Positions 45,386-55,072 of a stretch of DNA of 64,000 bases are shown here, one piece after another. The notes beneath the pieces were generated by a model. It ran no database searches. It was not told where the DNA came from and saw only the letters and a program-made list of their open reading frames with translations. Where the stretch lies: assembly GCF_022811725.1 (NCBI RefSeq), contig NZ_CP094527.1:1798001-1862000 (forward strand), read 5' to 3'. Position numbers and translations under genes: made by a program. The stretch comes from Mucilaginibacter sp. SMC90. Its GTDB lineage: Bacteria; Bacteroidota; Bacteroidia; Sphingobacteriales; Sphingobacteriaceae. The stretch's first letter is position 1; each line of letters opens with the position of its first letter.

Positions 45386-47530
45386 ATGAAAAAAATTATA
45401 TACTTCCTGTCGTTAGTGATTTTTGCCCATCCTGCGTTTGCTCAACCATCCACATCTTCTGTAAAACAATGGCAGGATCAAAAATTTTCGATGTTTATTC
45501 ATTTCGGAGGTATTTACTCGGTATTGGGAGGTGTTTGGGATGGTAAACCCGTTACCCGTGGTTTAAGCGAACAGATTCAGGCCCACGCCGGTATTTACAG
45601 TGATACATACGCCAACCTGGCTAAAAATTTTAACCCTGCAAACTGGAATGCCGATAGTATTGCCCTGCTGGCTAAGGCTGCAGGGATGCGCTCAGTTGTG
45701 CTTACCTCAAAGCACCATGATGGATTTTGCATGTTTAAAACAGCAACAACAGATTTTAACGTGGTAGATGCAACGCCATTTAAGCGCGATGTGGTAAAGG
45801 AAATGGCCGAAGCCTGTAAAAGGCATGGCTTAAGGTTTGGTTTATATTTTTCGCTTATAGACTGGCATTATCCGCAGGCATCGCCCATATCAAGCCATAA
45901 CTCAGATTATGTAACGTCTGAGCATCACGAGTACAATAAAAAACAGGTAACAGAACTGCTGTCAAACTATGGTACCATATCCGAACTTTGGTTTGATATG
46001 GGGTCGCAAAGTCCTACGCAAAGCCGGGAACTCTACCAGCTGGTACATCGCCTGCAGCCTGATTGTATGGTGAGCAGCCGTTTGGGTAATGATCAGGGTG
46101 ATTTTGCTGTTATGGGCGATAATCAGTATCCTGATTATTCTATTGGTGTGCCATGGCAGTCGCCGGCTTCTTTTTTTGATGAAACATGGGGCTACAGATC
46201 ATGGCAAAAGCGCGGCAGTGAGGACGAAAAATACAAAGAGAAACTGGAAAGCCTGATCCGCGTAATTAGCAGGGGAGGTAATTATCTGCTCAATATCGGC
46301 CCCAAAGGTGATGGCTCTGTAGTTAGTTTTGAAAAAGATATATTGTTAAAAATAGGCACCTGGCTCAACAAAAATGCAGAAGCAGTTTATGGTACCACTG
46401 CCGATCCGTTTTTTACCGCCTTTAAATGGGGTAACATAACCAGTAAACCCAACAAACTTTATCTTTTTGTAACCTCGGTTCCGGCTGATGGCCTGATCAC
46501 TTTACCAGGCCTCGAAGGTAAAATAAGTAAGGTATCTGTTTTGGGCGAGCAGCAATCTCTTAACTTTAAGCAAGTTGCCGATGCCGCTGTAATAACCTTG
46601 CCTGCAGGTTTTGATAATGAAAAACAGATTAAAGTAGTGGCTGTAGATATTGCTGAGGGTTATAAAGTACAGCCTGTTTATATTATTAAAAGTAGTTACG
46701 GCCACATGGAACTGGATGAGCATAACGCTTATAATTATTACAGCTCTTCGGGCATCGATTACAACAGTAACTACCAAAGTACGGTAAAGCAGGCCTGGAC
46801 AATTAAACCAACTGCAACGGGTAAATACCGCAGCTCTATCAATTACACCAACGAAGAAAAAGGTAGTGTAATTGATCTTACCGTTAACAATGTAACTACT
46901 ACGCTCACACTTGATGGCGATAGGTTGATGAAGTATAAATCCGATACTGCTAAATTAAAGTGGGGGCCGCTTTACATTACCGGGCCGTATTCAGCAGGTT
47001 TGGGTGGTTTAAATGGAAATACCGATAAAATTGATATAACCAAACCCTACACTGCCGATCCAGATAAACACTGGCAGCCCATAGATGGCTATAAAAATGG
47101 CCAGCTTATTAACTTGCCTGCCAGTATGGATAATGCTTATTATATTTTGCAAAACATCAATGTGAAGCAAGGTTTAATTTACGCGCAGGTTAAAATTACA
47201 AGTGGTGATGGAATAATTATCATTTTTAACGGGAGGCAAATGCTTATCAACAACAATCCGGCTAAGGCCGAATCTGTAGATCATGTTATTGGTTTAAATT
47301 TGATGCCGGGCAATAATCAGTTATTGATAAAGGTGTTCAACAACTTCAAAAAAAGTATCCCTTTTGCTATCAGCCATAGCATTCCGCAAAGTATCTATAT
47401 AAAAGATCTTGATGTGAAAATTTTTGAGGCAAATAAACTATACCCTGTGAGTTTAAAGCTGCATAGCCCGGCATCGCCGCATCAAACTTTAAAGCTGCCC
47501 AACCTTGAAGTTTGGTTTGCAAAAAAATAA
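45386..47530 (+). CDS. GH29 alpha-L-fucosidase, secreted (first copy)
   Basis: Removes terminal alpha-L-fucose from glycans. 714 residues: signal peptide (1-19, ending AFA), a GH29 barrel (about 25-345) with MFIHFGG, SKHHDGFCMF and the nucleophile region LWFDMG, then a beta-rich C-terminal part (about 345-714) longer than usual, probably a carbohydrate-binding or jelly-roll module. The leader (45095-45385) is AT-rich with several TGTGNAA-like direct repeats. A second GH29 gene follows 68 bases later. Possible substrates include the fucose of rhamnogalacturonan II or xyloglucan. Confidence 0.85.
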   Translation: MKKIIYFLSLVIFAHPAFAQPSTSSVKQWQDQKFSMFIHFGGIYSVLGGVWDGKPVTRGLSEQIQAHAGIYSDTYANLAKNFNPANWNADSIALLAKAAGMRSVVLTSKHHDGFCMFKTATTDFNVVDATPFKRDVVKEMAEACKRHGLRFGLYFSLIDWHYPQASPISSHNSDYVTSEHHEYNKKQVTELLSNYGTISELWFDMGSQSPTQSRELYQLVHRLQPDCMVSSRLGNDQGDFAVMGDNQYPDYSIGVPWQSPASFFDETWGYRSWQKRGSEDEKYKEKLESLIRVISRGGNYLLNIGPKGDGSVVSFEKDILLKIGTWLNKNAEAVYGTTADPFFTAFKWGNITSKPNKLYLFVTSVPADGLITLPGLEGKISKVSVLGEQQSLNFKQVADAAVITLPAGFDNEKQIKVVAVDIAEGYKVQPVYIIKSSYGHMELDEHNAYNYYSSSGIDYNSNYQSTVKQAWTIKPTATGKYRSSINYTNEEKGSVIDLTVNNVTTTLTLDGDRLMKYKSDTAKLKWGPLYITGPYSAGLGGLNGNTDKIDITKPYTADPDKHWQPIDGYKNGQLINLPASMDNAYYILQNINVKQGLIYAQVKITSGDGIIIIFNGRQMLINNNPAKAESVDHVIGLNLMPGNNQLLIKVFNNFKKSIPFAISHSIPQSIYIKDLDVKIFEANKLYPVSLKLHSPASPHQTLKLPNLEVWFAKK

Positions 47531-47598
47531 AAAAGTAAAAAGATTATCTCTTAAATTGCATCTTATTAAGTGTTTAAATAACAATTAATTATAAACCT

Positions 47599-49254
47599 AT
47601 GAGGAGAAGAGATCTGTTAAAGGGTATGGCGGCAGCTGTACCTGCTTTTTACTTGTCAAAAGCTTTTAGTGCACTTGCGGACAATCGCGCTCCCCGCATT
47701 GCTGATGGCCCGTTTAAGCCTGATTGGGAGTCGCTTAAGCAGTATGCTGTGCCCGATTGGTTCAGGGATGCCAAATTTGGTTTGTGGGCGCACTGGGGCC
47801 CGCAATGTCAGCCCGAGCGGGGCGATTGGTACGCCCGCGGCATGTACCAGGAGGGCAGCGATCAATATAGCTATCACATTGAAAAATACGGGCATCCTTC
47901 AAAGTTTGGCTTTAAGGATGTTATAAATGAATGGAAGGCCGAAAACTGGCAGCCGGGCGAGTTGCTTGATTTATATAAGCGCGCCGGAGCTAAATATTTC
48001 ATGGCATTGGCCAACCATCACGATGGTTTTGATTTGTACAATAGTACCTATCAGTCATGGAACTCTACCAAAATGGGGCCTAAAAAGGATCTGATAGGTG
48101 GATGGGCAAAAGCGGCAAAAGAACGCGGCTTACCTTTTGGTGTAACCGTACATGCCGCCCACACCTGGACCTGGCTGGAAGTTGCCCAACGCGCCGACAA
48201 AGCAGGGCCAATGAAAGGAGTTCCGTATGATGGTAAACTTACCAAAGCCGATGGGGCCGGTAAATGGTGGAGCGGCTATGATCCGCAGGAACTGTATGCT
48301 CAAAACCATGAACTGAGCAAAGATAGTTTGGATGACCATGCCATACACCGCGAATGGAACTGGGGGAATGGAGCTTCTGTTCCGAGCAAAGCCTATTGCG
48401 ATAAATTTTTAAACCGTACTATTGAGCTCATTGATAAATACGGCCCCGATCTGATATATTTTGATGACACTGCGCTGCCGCTTTGGCCCGTTAATGATGC
48501 CGGGTTGAAAATAGCTGCCCACATGTATAACACCAGCATTAAAAAACACGGTAAATTAAATGCTGCCCTGTTTGGAAAGATATTGGACGAGCAACAGCGT
48601 AAATGTATGATCTGGGATATTGAACGTGGGCAAAGCAACCAGATTGAGCCCGAACCATGGCAAACGGATACTTGTATTGGGGGCTGGCATTATGACCGCC
48701 GCATTTTTGATAACAAGGGTTATAAAAGTGCGAAAACAGTTATTCACACCCTTGCGGATGTGGTAAGCAAGAATGGTAACCTGTTGCTTAACATCCCGGT
48801 AAAAGGTGATGGTACTATTGACAGCGAGGAACGTAAAATTGTAGAAGGTATAGCCGCCTGGATGCAGGTTAACAGTCAGTCTATTTATGGTACCCGCCCC
48901 TGGACGGTATTCGGTGAAGGCCCGGCAATTGAATCGGCGGCCCCCTTGAGTGCACAGGGCTTTAATGAAGGTAAAGGCAAGCCTTTTACAGCCGACGATA
49001 TTCGGTTTACTAAAAAGGGTAACACACTTTATGCTTTAGCCTTAGGCTGGCCAGGCGAAAAAGGCAGCGTAATTAAAGCGCTCGCGAGTGCATCACCACA
49101 ATTATCTGGCAAAAAGATCAGTGACGTAAGTATGGTAGGCTATCCAGGTAAATTAACCTGGGAACAAACTGGCGAGGGGCTAAAGATCAAAACTCCGGCT
49201 ACGAAGCCGGATGAAATTGCTGTAGTTTATAAAATTGAAGGGGCAATAGGGTAG
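47599..49254 (+). CDS. GH29 alpha-L-fucosidase-like protein, Tat-exported (second copy)
   Basis: 551 residues. The N-terminus RRRDLLKGM is a twin-arginine signal, so it is exported folded. The GH29-type barrel has FGLWAHWGPQC, NHHDGFDLY and LIYFDDTALP (nucleophile region), and the C-terminus is a small beta-domain. It is divergent from the first GH29 in sequence and in export route, which suggests different location or substrate. The last gene of the pair, before a strong bidirectional terminator. Confidence 0.82.
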   Translation: MRRRDLLKGMAAAVPAFYLSKAFSALADNRAPRIADGPFKPDWESLKQYAVPDWFRDAKFGLWAHWGPQCQPERGDWYARGMYQEGSDQYSYHIEKYGHPSKFGFKDVINEWKAENWQPGELLDLYKRAGAKYFMALANHHDGFDLYNSTYQSWNSTKMGPKKDLIGGWAKAAKERGLPFGVTVHAAHTWTWLEVAQRADKAGPMKGVPYDGKLTKADGAGKWWSGYDPQELYAQNHELSKDSLDDHAIHREWNWGNGASVPSKAYCDKFLNRTIELIDKYGPDLIYFDDTALPLWPVNDAGLKIAAHMYNTSIKKHGKLNAALFGKILDEQQRKCMIWDIERGQSNQIEPEPWQTDTCIGGWHYDRRIFDNKGYKSAKTVIHTLADVVSKNGNLLLNIPVKGDGTIDSEERKIVEGIAAWMQVNSQSIYGTRPWTVFGEGPAIESAAPLSAQGFNEGKGKPFTADDIRFTKKGNTLYALALGWPGEKGSVIKALASASPQLSGKKISDVSMVGYPGKLTWEQTGEGLKIKTPATKPDEIAVVYKIEGAIG

Positions 49255-49273
49255 AGGGCTTGCATTCCTGATT

Positions 49274-49312
49274 ATAAGCCTTACGAGGTTTTCAAAACTT
49301 CGTAAGGCTTAT
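49274..49312. terminator. Long bidirectional terminator
   Basis: A near-continuous stem of about 18 pairs (outer 13: ATAAGCCTTACGA with TCGTAAGGCTTAT) between convergent GH29 and Smr genes. It ends both transcripts. Confidence 0.8.
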
Positions 49313-49324
49313 AGCTATAAGAAG

Positions 49325-50275
49325 TTATTTCAGCAGTACCTTAGTAGCGCCATAGCCAAATTTCTCTTTACGCGCATCCATAAACGTTTGTACTTTTTTA
49401 TGCCGGCCCAGTTGCTTATGCAACTCATTGCGTAGCGTGCCGTTGCCTGCGCCATGTATAAAAGTAATATCGGGCAGTTGATGCACAATAGCCGCGTCCA
49501 ATGCCTTGTGGAAATGTGCCAGCTGAATCTCCATGATCTCCGAACTGCTTAAAAACTGGTAATCATCCCGTAGTTTTTCTATGTGCAGGTCAACCTCGCT
49601 AACGGGTTTTTCAATCACTATTTTTTCGGTGGGGCTTTCAAAAAAGCTCTCTTTTAATTTTTGAGCATCTATAACCAGTTCAGGTTCATCAAGTCTGATA
49701 AGCCAGCCCGGTTGATTAAGTAATGGTATGTTCTTTTTAGTGGTCGAAAAATCCTTCGCCTTAAACTTTTCGTGTATGGCTAAAGGTGCAGGCGGTTCAA
49801 TATTTTGTTTGGTGCTATATAAAACGCTGAAAATAAACTTAGGCCAAACCTGCAAATCGGCCAGTTGTGCCGAATACATGTTTTCTGTTGATTTTGGCGC
49901 TATTATCCCGGCGAACTCGCCTTTAAATACCTGCTGCTTATCGGTTGTTAAAGTAACTAATAACTGAAACGATGTTTCGTTAATGAGGTGAAAATGAACA
50001 ACGGAGCTGGCTCGTGTATCGGTAATTACGCCTATATAAACACCTTTTTGCACAAACTCGCCTGCTGTTAAAGGTTTCTCGCTGGTAGTATTGTTGCTTT
50101 TTGTTGTTCCGGCCGGCTGGTAGCCATGAACATAAGTTACTTTACTGGCCAATACCGGAATCTCAAAATCATCATCTCCGGTAACGCCTATCATTTGCTC
50201 ATCGATGATGCGGGTTACAAAACCTTCCATTTTTTCATCAACAAACCGAACAAAATCGCCTAATTTATATTTCAT
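49325..50275 (-). CDS. DUF2027/Smr-domain protein
   Basis: A 316-residue cytoplasmic protein. The N-terminus (1-60, KLGDFVRFVDEKMEG) and middle match DUF2027; the C-terminal 85 residues form an Smr domain: VDLHIEKL, then ITFIHGAGNGTLRNELHKQL with the HGxGxGxLR core. Smr domains nick DNA or cut RNA. Widely conserved in Bacteroidota, function unestablished. Monocistronic. Confidence 0.88.
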   Translation of the reverse strand: MKYKLGDFVRFVDEKMEGFVTRIIDEQMIGVTGDDDFEIPVLASKVTYVHGYQPAGTTKSNNTTSEKPLTAGEFVQKGVYIGVITDTRASSVVHFHLINETSFQLLVTLTTDKQQVFKGEFAGIIAPKSTENMYSAQLADLQVWPKFIFSVLYSTKQNIEPPAPLAIHEKFKAKDFSTTKKNIPLLNQPGWLIRLDEPELVIDAQKLKESFFESPTEKIVIEKPVSEVDLHIEKLRDDYQFLSSSEIMEIQLAHFHKALDAAIVHQLPDITFIHGAGNGTLRNELHKQLGRHKKVQTFMDARKEKFGYGATKVLLK

Positions 50276-50429
50276 AGCATTATGTTATTACCGTGCAAAG
50301 TTAATTTATCCGTGCACATCTGCCCTGATAATAAAACTTACTTATTTTTAACGTAAGTTTAATAGGTAATTATATGATTAATAGCTTTTAAGAAATATCA
50401 ATTTTAACTATAAACATTTAAATCATACC

Positions 50430-50936
50430 ATGAGCAACAGTACCCCTAAAAAATTGGACAGCGATTTGTTAAAACAGGTATTTGTCCACAATCTGAACCG
50501 TATTTATTTTGGAAAGTGCTATCTCGATAAACACCTTCAACATTTAAAAGGCCTTGCTTCGTTTACAGCATTGCAGCAGGCAATACAGGAGTTTTGGGAC
50601 GATATCAAAAAACAAATAGCACGGATGGACAAGGTTTACACTTTGATCAATGAAATTCCGTCAGATAAAAACTGTAACCCAATAAAATCCATTATTAAGG
50701 ATGAGTTTTGCCTTGATGAAGAGCAGGCTATACCGGTATTACTGGATATGGATATTATGATGTATCTGCAACTGCTTGAGCATATTAATATAACCTCGTG
50801 CCATATGCTTATCATGGCCGCTAAGGAGTTGGATTATACCGAAGCCGAGCAATTGCTTACCGAATGTAAAGACGAATCAATTGATAATGACGAGCTTTTT
50901 AGGCTCATTACCAAAGAGTATGTTGTTGCCGATTAG
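50430..50936 (+). CDS. DUF892 ferritin-like protein (YciE/YciF type)
   Basis: A 168-residue four-helix protein. The FVHNLNRIYFGKCYLDKHL start and LEHINITSCHMLIMAAKELDY near the C-terminus are the DUF892 helices. Most members carry more Glu/His metal ligands than are visible here, so iron binding is uncertain. Stress-linked in relatives. It stands alone between AT-rich leader and a weak terminator. Confidence 0.75.
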   Translation: MSNSTPKKLDSDLLKQVFVHNLNRIYFGKCYLDKHLQHLKGLASFTALQQAIQEFWDDIKKQIARMDKVYTLINEIPSDKNCNPIKSIIKDEFCLDEEQAIPVLLDMDIMMYLQLLEHINITSCHMLIMAAKELDYTEAEQLLTECKDESIDNDELFRLITKEYVVAD

Positions 50937-50953
50937 GTTTTTATCAAAAAAGA

Positions 50954-50985
50954 AAGCCATCCGCATAGCGCAGATGGCTTAAATG
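50954..50985 (+). terminator. Weak terminator after DUF892 gene
   Basis: An 8-pair outer stem (AAGCCATC with GATGGCTT) with a CGC/GCG inner pairing and a 2-base bulge, 18 bases after the stop. It lacks a proper T-run. Confidence 0.5.
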
Positions 50986-51214
50986 TTAGTTATTTAATAC
51001 CCCTATTAAAATAACTGATAACAAAGTAAAAAAAATATATCCGATAGCACAAAATATTTATTCATAAATAATCTTTGTGACAGCTTTGTTACATATGGCG
51101 TGATGCTATAACGATTTATCATTGAAGTTTTTTAATCAGATGTATCGATAAATGTTTCCCGCATATCGTTATTTAGTCCAATTGATTTAAATTGGCTGCT
51201 GAAATTTAAGACGA

Positions 51215-53080
51215 ATGATCAGACCCATTATTTTATCTGCCTTATCCTGCATGGTATTTGCACAGGTTAAGGCTCAAACTTTGTATATGCCGCGCGATAT
51301 ACAAAAGGCATTTAAAAACGAAACCCGCTCGCCAGATGGCCGTCCCGGGAAAAACTATTGGCAAAATCACGGACGCTACGTTATCAGTATCACAGCCGTG
51401 CCCCAAAACCGTACTGTGAAAGGCTCAGAGCAGATCACTTATGTGAACAATAGCCCGGATACTTTGAAAAGGCTCAACATGAAGCTTATTCTGAATATTC
51501 ATAAGCCCGGTGCTGCCCGTTTTGGCGATGCCGCGGCAGATTATCTTACGCCCGGGATACAGTTCGATAGCTTTTTGATCAATGGCGAAGCAAAAAAAGT
51601 TCAGTCGGCATCAACAAATCAATTGGTGAGCCTGAGCAAACCCTTAATGCCGCATGATTCGGTTAAACTTGATATTGGCTGGCATTTTGAAATTTCCAAA
51701 CAAAGCGGCCGCGAGGGAATGATAGATTCCACTACCTGTTACCTGGCTTATTTTTACCCGCGTGTATCTGTATATGATGATTATAACGGCTGGGACAGGT
51801 TGCCTTTCTTAGACGCACAAGAGTTTTATAACGACTTTAACGATTATACCCTGCACGTAACGGCGCCTAAAAACTACGTAGTTTGGGCTACAGGCACTTT
51901 GCAAAACCCTAACGAAGTTTTGCAACCCGAGTATGCAAAACGATTGAAAGCGTCATTCACCAGCGATTCTACCATTCACGTTGCTTCGGCGGCCGAAATG
52001 GCCGCGCAGAAGGTAACCGCTCAAAAGGACATGAACACCTGGACCTGGACTGCTAACGATATCAGCGACATGGCTGTAGGTATTAGCGATCATTATGTAT
52101 GGGATGCTGCCAGTGTTGTTGTTGACGATGCTACAAACAGGAGGGCCAGCATGCAAGCTGCTTTTTTAGATAGTTCGGAAGATTTTCATCATGCTGTACA
52201 GGCTGGCCGTAACTCATTGGGCTGGCTTTCGCATAACTGGCCGGGTGTTCCTTATCCGTTCCCAAAAATGACATCGTTTCAGGGTTTTGCGGATATGGAA
52301 TACCCAATGATGGTTAATGATAGCCATACTAATGATATTCACTTTTCGCAATTTGTGCAGGATCATGAAATAGCGCATACCTATTTCCCATTTTATATGG
52401 GTATTAACGAAAGCCGCTATGCCTTTATGGACGAAGGTTGGGCTACCACTTTTGAATTATTGATAGGAGCATCTGAAGTTGGCAAAGAAAAAGCCGAAGC
52501 GTTGTATAAAGACTTTCGTGTTGACAGATGGATCCACGATGCCTCAACAGCCGAGGATCAGCCGGTTATTACGCCATCGAGCGAGTTAAGGGGCGGTTAT
52601 GGCAATAACTCATATGGTAAACCTTCATTAAGTTATTTCGCCCTGAAAGATATGTTGGGCGACGTATTGTTCAAAAAAGCTTTACACGGTTATATGGACC
52701 GCTGGCATGGTAAGCACCCAATACCATGGGATTATTTTAACTCCATGAGTAATATCACCGGTAAAAACCTCGATTGGTTTTTCAATAACTGGTTTTTCAC
52801 CAATTACTATATTGATCTGTCGTTAAAAAGCGTAACCAAAACAGCAGGAGGCTACACAGCAACTATAAAAAACGTAGGGGGCTTTGTTGTACCATTTGAT
52901 GTAAAGGTTACTTATGCAGATGACTCAAAAGAAAGTATGCATCAAACCCCGGCAGTTTGGGAAAAAAATCAAAAGCAAATTACGGTAGATATTAAAACGA
53001 CTAAAGCCATTAAATCGGTTACTTTAGACGGCGGTATATTTATGGATGCCGACGAAAGCAATAATACCTGGAACAAATAA
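51215..53080 (+). CDS. M1-family metallopeptidase, exported
   Basis: A 621-residue zinc aminopeptidase. Signal peptide ending KAQ (about 20). Zinc motif HEIAH (about 385-389) followed exactly 18 residues later by the ligand Glu in FMDEGWAT, and GFADMEYP upstream in place of the canonical GAMEN. These are the M1 hallmarks. Residues 30-250 form the beta-rich N-terminal domain (WHFEIS). It releases N-terminal amino acids in the periplasm or outside. Full length; ends at a strong bidirectional terminator. Confidence 0.92.
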   Translation: MIRPIILSALSCMVFAQVKAQTLYMPRDIQKAFKNETRSPDGRPGKNYWQNHGRYVISITAVPQNRTVKGSEQITYVNNSPDTLKRLNMKLILNIHKPGAARFGDAAADYLTPGIQFDSFLINGEAKKVQSASTNQLVSLSKPLMPHDSVKLDIGWHFEISKQSGREGMIDSTTCYLAYFYPRVSVYDDYNGWDRLPFLDAQEFYNDFNDYTLHVTAPKNYVVWATGTLQNPNEVLQPEYAKRLKASFTSDSTIHVASAAEMAAQKVTAQKDMNTWTWTANDISDMAVGISDHYVWDAASVVVDDATNRRASMQAAFLDSSEDFHHAVQAGRNSLGWLSHNWPGVPYPFPKMTSFQGFADMEYPMMVNDSHTNDIHFSQFVQDHEIAHTYFPFYMGINESRYAFMDEGWATTFELLIGASEVGKEKAEALYKDFRVDRWIHDASTAEDQPVITPSSELRGGYGNNSYGKPSLSYFALKDMLGDVLFKKALHGYMDRWHGKHPIPWDYFNSMSNITGKNLDWFFNNWFFTNYYIDLSLKSVTKTAGGYTATIKNVGGFVVPFDVKVTYADDSKESMHQTPAVWEKNQKQITVDIKTTKAIKSVTLDGGIFMDADESNNTWNK

Positions 53081-53095
53081 TTAAAAAATGTTTAT

Positions 53096-53134
53096 AAATA
53101 ATAAAACCCGGCCATTGGTCGGGTTTTATTATTT
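53096..53134. terminator. Bidirectional terminator between M1 and YtxH genes
   Basis: A stem of at least 14 pairs (core AATAAAACCCG with CGGGTTTTATT plus GCC/GGT) with A-rich left and T-rich right ends lies between convergent genes. Confidence 0.88.
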
Positions 53135-53151
53135 TATGATAGTACTAAATA

Positions 53152-53538
53152 TTATGCATTTTGTACAGAATTGTTCCAATCATCGGCGGTTGCCTTAACT
53201 TTAGCTTTAGCATCGCTGGCAGCGTCGCCGGCTTTATGTGCAATATCATCTGCTTTTGATTTAGCGGCATCAACAACTTTATCTTTAGCATCCCAAAGAT
53301 CACTAACAGTACCACTAAATTTGGTTTTTGCTTTATCAATTACATTATTGCTGTAATCTTTGATTTCTCCGGCTGTGTTTTGTGCTTTGGTTTTGGCTGT
53401 ATCAACCAGGTCATTTATATAGTCAGCAATATCGCCTCTTAACTCAGTGCCTTTTTCAGGAGCTAACAATAAACCCAAAGCCGCGCCCGCTGCTGCACCT
53501 ACCAATAGTGCTGCTATAATTTTTGCTTGATCTTTCAT
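53152..53538 (-). CDS. YtxH-domain protein
   Basis: 128 residues: one membrane helix (about 8-27, AALLVGAAAGAALGLLLAP), then an Ala/Lys/Asp-rich amphipathic helical tail typical of YtxH and LEA-like proteins. General stress association in relatives. Low complexity inflates spurious matches, but the LLLAPEKG junction is diagnostic. Confidence 0.85.
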   Translation of the reverse strand: MKDQAKIIAALLVGAAAGAALGLLLAPEKGTELRGDIADYINDLVDTAKTKAQNTAGEIKDYSNNVIDKAKTKFSGTVSDLWDAKDKVVDAAKSKADDIAHKAGDAASDAKAKVKATADDWNNSVQNA

Positions 53539-53670
53539 GTTCTTTCTTTGTTTTATGTGTAGTCGATTTATGATATTATAGTTTAAACAACAACAATGCC
53601 AGTTTTATTTGAAAGTAGCATTCAAATATTAAGTTGAAGTATGAGGCAGATTAACAAAAAAATAAGGCAA

Positions 53671-53701
53671 CAAAAAAGGCACTCAAAAAATTGAGTGCCT
53701 T
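53671..53701 (-). terminator. Terminator of the cold-shock gene
   Basis: A perfect 11-pair stem (AAGGCACTCAA with TTGAGTGCCTT, loop AAAA); on the minus strand it is followed by six T. Confidence 0.85.
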
Positions 53702-53725
53702 GTAGGCTTAATGATTATATTATAA

Positions 53726-53920
<195 letters not shown>

Positions 53921-54332
53921 TATTTTATTTATTAATGCGGCCAAGTTAGCTATAATTTACCATAATAAAGCAATACCATGGGTGTAATTTAGCTGGGGGA
54001 TGAACAGGTTTACCGCTGGCCGAACCAACAAATGGTTAGGCTTCAAGACGCTATAGCTAAATGCAACTCATGTAAATGTTTTTTAAATAACAAAGCATGG
54101 GGGGATCTACACAAGCTCCTTACATCGATATACTTACTAAAAAGGTGATCTCAATAAATAGCCTCAAATGCATGTCTGATTTTTTAGCCACTTGTTTTCT
54201 ATCAAAAGTTATCTGCCGATGTGTTAAATGAATAATATCTGGCTGCACAGGATTTTTAGTTTTTAAAAAGTTTAAGTTTGCAACAGTAACCGCGATTGTG
54301 GTTGGTACCCTTATAAAAATAGAATAATACAG
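53921..54332. other. Divergent intergenic region, cold-shock gene and HAD gene
   Basis: 412 bases without a credible gene; a 94-codon minus-strand frame (54120-54404) runs into the HAD gene and is rejected. It should hold the csp promoter and leader. I could not define a conserved cold-box element. Confidence 0.4.
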
Positions 54333-54986
54333 ATGAAGGCCTTTATATTTGACCTTAACGGCACCATGATCAATGATATGCCGTTCCATACCAAAGCCTG
54401 GCAATACCTTTTAAATACCGACCTGGGTGCTAATTTTACCTGGGATGAAGTAAAACCACAGATGTACGGTAAAAACCAGGAAGTACTGGTACGTATGTTT
54501 GGTCCCAGCCGTTTTACCACCGAAGAAATGGATAGGCTCTCCCTTCTTAAAGAACAGCGTTACCAGGACGAGTTTTTGCCCCACCTGGCGCTTTTACCCG
54601 GATTGCAGGAGTTTTTGGAGAAAGCTTATCAAGCCGGGATCCCGATGGCCATAGGCTCGGCGGCGATTCCTTTTAATATTGATTTTGTGCTGGATAATCT
54701 TAACATCAGGCATTATTTTAAGGCAATAGTAAGCGCCGATGACGTAGTATTAAGTAAGCCGCATCCCGAAACTTTTTTAAAGGCTGCCGAATTGCTGAAT
54801 ACTTTACCTGTTGATTGCCTGGTATTTGAAGATGTACCCAAAGGTGCCGAAGCTGCTGCTAATGCCGGTATGAAGGCTGTGGTACTCACCACCACCCATC
54901 AGCAGGATGAATTCGAAGCGCTGCAAAACATTATTCATTTTGCCGGTGATTTCACCGATGATTTTATTGGTAGTTTGGTGCAATAA
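54333..54986 (+). CDS. HAD-family phosphatase/phosphoglucomutase-like, altered motif I
   Basis: A 217-residue cytoplasmic HAD hydrolase of the beta-phosphoglucomutase subgroup with a helical cap (about 15-85). Motif I is DLNGT (7-11), with the nucleophile D7 but Asn at the acid/base position (usually DxDGT). Motif II is IGSAA (with S where S/T is expected), motif III the K in SKPHPETF, motif IV FEDVPKG. Activity may be reduced or specialised. Related proteins with DLNGT exist in this phylum, so it may not be a recent loss. Substrate unknown. Confidence 0.82.
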   Translation: MKAFIFDLNGTMINDMPFHTKAWQYLLNTDLGANFTWDEVKPQMYGKNQEVLVRMFGPSRFTTEEMDRLSLLKEQRYQDEFLPHLALLPGLQEFLEKAYQAGIPMAIGSAAIPFNIDFVLDNLNIRHYFKAIVSADDVVLSKPHPETFLKAAELLNTLPVDCLVFEDVPKGAEAAANAGMKAVVLTTTHQQDEFEALQNIIHFAGDFTDDFIGSLVQ

Positions 54987-55072
54987 ATCAGTTGGCTTTG
55001 TTATTTTATTGTTTGTTTTAACGTATTATTGTTCAGTATCCTGTTTATAAACCAATTCTGAACCTTTTTGCG

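Noticed and set aside
54120..54404. 94-codon minus-strand frame
   Set aside because: Overlaps the HAD gene antisense, no protein character.
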